Origin: Triops longicaudatus
Taxonomy: Eukaryota; Arthropoda; Branchiopoda; Notostraca; Triopsidae
Assembly: GCA_022885665.1 (NCBI GenBank)
Contig: JAGQDJ010000077.1
Coordinates: 682,001 to 746,000, forward strand
Direction of reading: 5' to 3'
DNA length: 64,000 nucleotides
Part shown: positions 57,701-64,000 of the stretch, piece by piece
Position numbering within the stretch: position 1 is the first letter of the stretch
Layout of the letters: each line of letters starts with the position of its first letter
Position numbers and translations under genes: made by a program
The notes under the pieces: generated by a model
The model's input: the letters and a program-made list of their open reading frames with translations, nothing else
The model's database searches: none
What the model was told of the DNA's origin: nothing

Positions 57701-60700
57701 GTGGCGACGTCGCCCATAAACAAACTCACCTAAACAAAAAATATCACGTGTCAACGCCGGACCGAAACACAATAAACGATAAAGCACGCGATCCATCATA
57801 AGATTTGGGAATTCAGCGCACACGTGGAATCCTCTCTAATCCAACGCTTTACGTTACCGCCCGATGCCGGCTTACGGAAGTATGCGGATACTCGATTTTG
57901 ACTAAATCAGATAATCTGACAAATACGGAAAATCTCATTAAACCAAGAAAAGATGTCGTGAACGTTTGGGCGACAAAGTTCCGGATTAGGGAGGTGTTAT
58001 TGCACACGTTGACGCTGAATTTGAGTTTTATGTGAGGTAAAGTAGAAGAAATTGGATTTAAATGATTACTTCTTTGACAGTCCTCCAGCAACAGACGAGT
58101 AACATTTGCGCGCTGACGGTACGCTGCTGTAACGGTTCTATTTGATTTAAATCCTGATCACCCGTTTCGCATTCTCGATCGTCATCAAACTCTACAGGCA
58201 TGTACCCTTCAGGCGATGAACTGTTCACGACAGGTGCCACAACTTCGTATAAACTTTTGGCTAAGCTCACTAAGCTGATAAGTAGGTCTCGCCAATGCCC
58301 ATCAGAAATCCGCTTTCTAGAGAGGTAAATCTCACGATACCTCGTTTATGAATAGTAAAGAAGCTACCTGTTTGTTTTATCAGCTAAGACCTGCCGTATA
58401 CAGTGCATCAGACCATACATTGGAGCTACCGACGCTGCTTCTAGCAAACTTTTCTTGGCTACTATCCATTCTTCTTTCAGTAATGAATACATCACGTATG
58501 TAACCGAGTACAGAAGATCGTTCGGTTTTTCTGGTAAAGTAGCTGAAGTTGGATGTTTCAATACTTCTTGTAGGAAAAACGCATCATTAGACTGTACAAG
58601 CCATCGGAAGTAGTACGAGGCAGTTGCTGCTTCTGGAGGTTTTGCACTACTGGCAAACTGAAGGCTTTGGTGCCAGTATTTAGACCAATATATATTTTCG
58701 GTCTAAAATGAGAAATAAATAAGTATTTAAAAAAATAAAGAAATATTGAAAAGGATAAAAAAGGGACGATATATTTTATTTTTCGTCGACTTACTTTATT
58801 AAGTTGAGAAGCTGAAAGTAACTCCAACGCCATTTCTTGTATGCCTTCGTAAGTATCGTGAAAGCAGTTCAAGAGAATAGGCACGGAATCGGTGACGCAT
58901 TGACAATTATCCCCAAAAAACAAACGTCGCGAGGCTGCATCGGAGAAAACTGTTTCCAAAAGGCTCAAAATTTGCAAAGCGGAACCACGACGCGTAATAT
59001 TCATTCCAGGCAGTAGTGCATTCCAGCAAATCTGATACAAGTTCTTCAAAAATTCGCGGTATGCGTTCACGATCTGCAAGTTGGTCCCGTGCAACTTATT
59101 TTTCAAGGGCAATCCTCCATTTTTCACTTTGATGAGTATCTACAATCAATAATTAGTTTCTCATTAACAAGGACAGTAATTTTTCACTTTTTTCAAGTAT
59201 GCTATCAACTGCTGTAAAAATGAAGAAGAAGGAATAGCCATGTTATCCTTAACGAAATTCTCACACAGCTTCAGCTCCTTCGGCACAAATTTGTCGGTCA
59301 TTTTCGGTCCTTCACTAATCATCCCGAAGGCTAATAAGCGTACCTAAAAATAACCCAATAACAAAACTTATGGTCTGGCCTATGGCGGTAAAATATTTTC
59401 TAGTAACATGATCATGGCGATTTTCCAGCGCTTGTTGCAAAACACTCCATCCCAAAAGTCCTTTCCACTTGGGCCCGATTTCTTCGAAATGTTCCTTTTC
59501 AACCAGTAGGCCTTTTTTCTTGCAGGTATAAAGCACAGGAATCACAATTTCTAATGCAGAACCCAGCTGGTCCTCATTTTCAACTAGGGAGCCTACAACG
59601 TATTCCACCACGCTTTGGTCGTGCGCGACAGCTTCTTCCAAACATTCCTTCAAATCGGATTGGCTACCAACCTTCATGTATTTCAACAGGAGTTGAATCC
59701 AGCGCTCACGCCATACATCGCGTGCAATTTCGTTAAAATTGGCCCGCATCAATGCGGAAAAGCCATCTTTAGCCTAAAGGAGGTAAAATAATGACATAAT
59801 ATTTCACGTTAGAAAATTTTTAAAAATCAATATAATGGATAAAAAAAATACATGGCTGGCGGCAGCGGGATCTAAGGAAGCTTGACACAGGAGGTCTTCT
59901 GGCAAAGACGGATGTTCAGTAATTACGAAACTGCTCCCTTCAACTTCGACAAAGGCTTTTAGTCCTAAAATTCTTGCCCGGTCCAAGACTTGGTGCGGCA
60001 ACGCCGGCAAAATATTGCCCAGAATTTTCCGACGTTCTATTTCATATTCGCCTATATTCCACGAATAAATTGCGCGTGAAAGTTGTATAATAAAATGACA
60101 AGATTTTTCCTTTTTTTAACCTCGAGACAAAACTTGCTGGAAAATTCTCATCATATTGACCAAGATAGCTCGCGCTGCATGTCGAATCTGGTCTGTGACG
60201 CTTTCCAAGCTTTCCCACAAATACGCCAGAATGTCTTGTCGTGCTTTCTCATGGCGAATTTCACCCATAAATTCGACCATATCTTCATCGTAGGGCCTCG
60301 CCAACACGCTGGCTACTTGGACACTCCACGCTTCGACGGTCCTTGCCACATATAACGCAACAGAATGACAACTACCAGACCTGTAAAGCGAACAAAGCAC
60401 TTCTTTATTAGCTCGTTTTTATAGTCAAATCAAAATAAATTACGTTTGTTGGAAAAATAAACACTGCTGTAAAACCCAAAAAGCTACTGTTGTTTTTCCC
60501 AGTATATTAGCTCCGTAAAGCAAATCTCGGGAGAATATCGACAAAATCGCTGCTAAGTAATGAACCCGTAATTCCACCTGGGGTTGTGTAGACAATTCAA
60601 ATTTATGGAGATCTAAGACTCCATCTGTTGCTTCGCTATGGGGTTTTCCTTCAAAGAACTCGCTGAGCAACTAATTAATGCGTTCATTAAGGGACTACAC

Positions 60701-61698
60701 AATCGGTTATTTATGTTCTTTTTACTTTCTGAAGGGCTGCAGTAGGTGCTGAAACACGTTTTGCTATAAGGCACCATACTAACGCCCCACTGGCTTGCAA
60801 ATTCGAGGGGCAGCTGTCAAGTAACGTCACCTCCATGACATGATTTGCATAACTGGTCAGTAATTCTTTCATCGAACTTGTATCACTATCAGCATTCTGC
60901 TCGTCTTTTACAAGCCGTATCATGAATCGGAATATTTGTAACATGACATCACACGAAGCATGTTCGACGTTAGTATTCCTGTAAATGAAGAAAGTAAATC
61001 ATGTCGGCCAACGTTTTTAAATGGGTGGGTACTTTAAGCTGGTCAAAGTAAAGACTAAAGCCTTAATGCCGAACCGGAGCAGTTCTTCGAAGCAGTCGTC
61101 CAAAATTAAGCGTCCTGATTTTCTTCTGCTTAACCATTCCAGAAGCTGGAGAAGATCTGCGTACTGGTCCCTGCAAATCAGAAACGTTGATGTCAAGGAG
61201 AACAGAAGGAGACAGAGAAATATACGCAAATTGCACATTCTCGGTTTGAACTTTCAAAATTTCTTTTACGAAGTTAAGCCAATCTTCCTTAAGCCGCAAT
61301 GTGGAAGCAATGAGTGGGATTGTACTCAAATGCTTATCGACTATCTGCAAGCATTTTCCAAATAAATAATATATTTAATCAACAGACTATAGATAGTAAT
61401 GACCCGCCAACTCTTACTTTCCAGGTATCGTCTAATATTTGAAAGGGAATGTCACTGGATTCTTTGTATTCCCAATTTGCCCAGGTTGTCTCTAACGGGA
61501 CCAGATTCTCTATATTCGCATGATGAAAACCACAAGTTCATCATTAGCCTTTAATCTAAATTGGCCTTTCGTGGAACTTTTACCTAGTCCCACTTTTACT
61601 CTCTCCCAGTGCTTGGTTAATTCGCCGTTCCACGTCAAATTGCCTTGTAGACGCAAGACGTTCGTTTTCAGCTTCGGATTAGAGGTTTTGTCCTTCAT
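54742..61698 (-). CDS. THADA: THADA / Trm732 homologue, HEAT-repeat tRNA-methylation partner
   Basis: Large alpha-helical repeat protein. The yeast relative Trm732 is the partner of Trm7 for 2'-O-methylation of tRNA position 32; fly THADA also affects calcium pumps and thermogenesis. The DUF2428 core is clear: HRGAFEQAYAGFCKY, TRRSAGLPFMLQALLAPS, VHSLNILRALYRDSRF, WAVRNSSTLLFAALMTRIFG, then NALHGTLLQ. Nearby SSPEGYMPVEFDDD and MLLVCCWRTVKEV are also THADA landmarks. Twenty exons join in phase to 1775 aa: 61584-61698, 61418-61509, 61226-61344, 61033-61170, 60726-60978, 60444-60670, 60121-60380, 59852-60051, 59408-59767, 59188-59343, 58795-59139, 58368-58702, 58070-58316, 57524-57729, 57326-57455, 56739-57251, 56494-56682, 55570-56332, 55252-55511, 54742-55161. 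The acceptor at 59767 and donor at 61226 were chosen for phase. Confidence 0.94.
55171..55208. repeat. A-rich then (AAAT)n tract
   Basis: A run of A passes into TAAA repeats in the last THADA intron, directly upstream of the final exon's acceptor on the minus strand. Confidence 0.8.
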
Positions 61699-64000
61699 GG
61701 TCAGCTGGCTTCAAAACTATGAAAAGGAAGAAAAACGACTAAGTGTTATAACGATTCATGTCCTCGATGCATGACTCATCTCCCCTTACCAGTCAAAATG
61801 AAAAGTGTGAAAACGGCAAGCAAACTTGAAAGTTATGGCTAAAGTAAGGCAAATGAGAGTATACAGGAACGATTAGATAAAAGGAAATTTCTCTTCCGAG
61901 GGGGGAGAAACGAAAAGGGTAGGAGAAATCGAGGTTACGAGGACCGTACCGTTTTTCTTTCTCTCCTTCAGGTTTTGCTCATTTCCCTAAAGACGGCAGA
62001 AAACCTCAAGCATACAACTAGGTGAAAGTCTTTCTGAAACCACGATACGGTCTCCCCGCAGGAGATGCACCACGCGGGCGGAGAAAACCGAACATGAATC
62101 GTTTTCACTAGCCAACAAACTACTCGATCTCATCCGTAGTTTACCGTACTGTACACATTCCAGACTTTCCTGGTCACACTTCGCTTCCGCTAATCAAAAG
62201 TCCCTTGAAAATACACACTGATCCATCCTAATAGCTTCAGTTCTTTCTCATTCTCTCACTACATGCCAGAGCTCCCTATGATTCCCTATCGCCCCACGTG
62301 CTTTCAGCCCCTTTTGAAAGCTAGCACAAAGCGCGTAGGTAAAACGAAGGCGGACGTTGCTTCAGTAGGCCAAACTTTTCTTTTCTTCGGCCCCCTGACC
62401 CATTGCTACCTTCGTCTACAAATCCTGTTGACCTCGCTTTTGCTTTTACTCAAACCACGATGGACTCAATTGGGGATTTTTACGCCAATAAAAATGAAGG
62501 TAAAGTTTTTCGTATTTGCGTTGCGGTAATTACGCCACTAGGGCAAGGAAAAGCGGGCAGCCATACAAGGCTTGGTGAAATGCACTCTTCCTTTTTGCAT
62601 ATCCCCCTACGTACGTGCACACATGTTCGCGAAGACAACTTTCTAGCCGAAATGAACCCTGATCACGACTAAAAAACAAACGATCGCGGACCTCCGAAAG
62701 GCTACAATCTTTAATAGCCAAGCTGAGACAGCTAATAAAAGCAGGAAGAGAAATACTAGGCCAGCAGCTCCAGGAAAAGACATAAAGGAAGTTGCAGTAT
62801 AGGATTTGAGATGGCCTTGCTGATTCCAAACTGCCCAGTTTGAGCCCTTCCTTCTTTCTACCGGCCCACCGTAGTGATAATCAAGGCCATTTCGGAAAGC
62901 TTTACCAGGCTTTGGCCGAACCAAATGCATGTAACAATATTTCCAGAGAAGGTTAGATACCCATTGTTTAAAAGGAAGAAAAATTTTAACGCGAAGGGTT
63001 TACCTCCATGCCTTATTAAGAACTCCCTTTTGCATTCCCAGTCCCGAAAGCTTCCCGAACATGAGACGGAAGCGCATCACCAGAGAAATGCCTACATCAA
63101 CAGGTTTATGTTTCAAATGCCCAAGATATCTTCTAGTGCTCAACGCGTTATCGGGTTTACGCTGTCTTAAGTCCAAAGGTACGACTCCGGGTGGTTTACG
63201 AGATAAAACGAGAGCGGGTCAAACGGAAACTATCTCTCTGGTTGATGAAATTTGCCCGGAGATCTTGAACGGCTTGAAACGTACTGTATTCCTCCCAAAG
63301 TAGCGTAAAGCTAGGATTGCGTCACGTGGCGTGATTCAACAGAATCCTTGAGATAACAAATCCCAATTGCAAAATTTGCATGACGTAGGAGGCAAAGACG
63401 CCCCAAAACATACGTCCTTAGGACAGATTAGGAACAGTTCTACATTTATAAGAAATATTCCTTAATCCCGGTGACAACGCGAGGACGTAATGAACTGTGA
63501 AATGAATGGTACGGTATAGGGGAAACCCGCTTAGCCTTGTACGAACATGTTTTAGCAAAATGCTGGCCCTGTGGGCGTACCGGAACTTGTTCAATATTTT
63601 CATGGCCTCGTCAAAACATTCGACTACTTAAAAAAGATACCCTCCCTTCCCCCATGGAGTTAAGCGACCCTGAAATTCGAACAGTTTTGCTCTTGCTGCC
63701 CTTTACGTGACAAACCACAAGTCCGGGCTTACTGGGTGCTATTAGATTGCGCCAAATGGATGATGAAGTATGTATGGGAAATTGGTTAGACTCGATTACT
63801 CACAACGAAACTGGGCTTCTTTTCCTGGCTTGTATTGTAGGCTGAAAGGCCGTACAAATATCGTAGTATTTTTTCCCCCCACGGTCCTGTAGGTCTTGTA
63901 GGTTCGAGGAATTGAAAATCATTCAGAGATGGTTCTACTTGGTTTTCTACGTCAAGTCTACGTCTTTAGCTTTCCCTTTCTTTTCACTATCTAATGCCGA
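61699..64000. other. Terminal 2.3 kb without an assignable gene
   Basis: Contains the THADA promoter and beyond. From about 62.5 to 63.6 kb several frames are open on both strands (for example plus 63061-63303, minus 62643-62930 with a hydrophobic LVFLFLLLLAVSAWLL stretch), with plausible splice sites for either direction. I recognise no family. It may include the edge of a gene that continues outside the window. Confidence 0.4.

Overview
Compact nuclear DNA of a bilaterian invertebrate, most likely an arthropod. Genes are split by many introns, often only 50-70 bp, with GT-AG (one GC-AG) ends. The strongest lineage clue is a Rel/NF-kB gene of the Dorsal type, with a Dorsal-like DNA-binding motif, an internal KRKR-type nuclear signal and a possible Dorsal-B-type alternative C-terminus. 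A winged-eye-type BAH protein and a secreted IL-17-like cytokine fit the same picture. Species is not resolved. Gene models were built by hand from splice sites; for each named gene the exon phases add up to an uninterrupted frame.

Layout: 0.24-14.8 kb (-) is a giant ubiquitin protease, USP34, with an initiator tRNA-Met inside one intron. 15.6-18.9 kb (-) is GNPAT (ether-lipid synthesis), divergent from SELENBP1 (methanethiol oxidase family, 19.1-21.9 kb, +). 21.9-22.9 kb (-) is ARV1 (sterol homeostasis), carried on five small exons. 22.9-25.0 kb has no confident gene, but holds a T40 tract and broken protein-like frames. 25.0-25.5 kb (+) is a D-dopachrome tautomerase/MIF gene; 26.0-26.8 kb (+) ALKBH6; 26.9-27.4 kb (-) RNASEH2C. 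28.2-34.3 kb (-) is a winged-eye/BAHD1-type chromatin protein. A tentative small gene lies at 37.0-37.6 kb (-). 37.8-39.7 kb (+) encodes a membrane-anchored short-chain dehydrogenase that has lost its catalytic and cofactor motifs. 40.2-46.8 kb (-) is the Dorsal-type NF-kB gene. 47.3-49.2 kb (-) is a membrane-anchored TTLL15-type ligase. 50.0-51.4 kb (+) is WDR92/DNAAF10. 53.1-53.7 kb (+) is the IL-17-like cytokine, followed by a 449-bp hAT-like MITE. 54.7-61.7 kb (-) is THADA. The last 2.3 kb has no assignable gene.

Most neighbours are unrelated housekeeping genes. A possible functional link is immune: the Dorsal gene and the cytokine gene sit within 13 kb, and a kB-type site lies about 1 kb upstream of the cytokine. 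Several pairs are divergent (GNPAT/SELENBP1, TTLL15/WDR92) or tightly convergent (ALKBH6/RNASEH2C, 44 bp apart).
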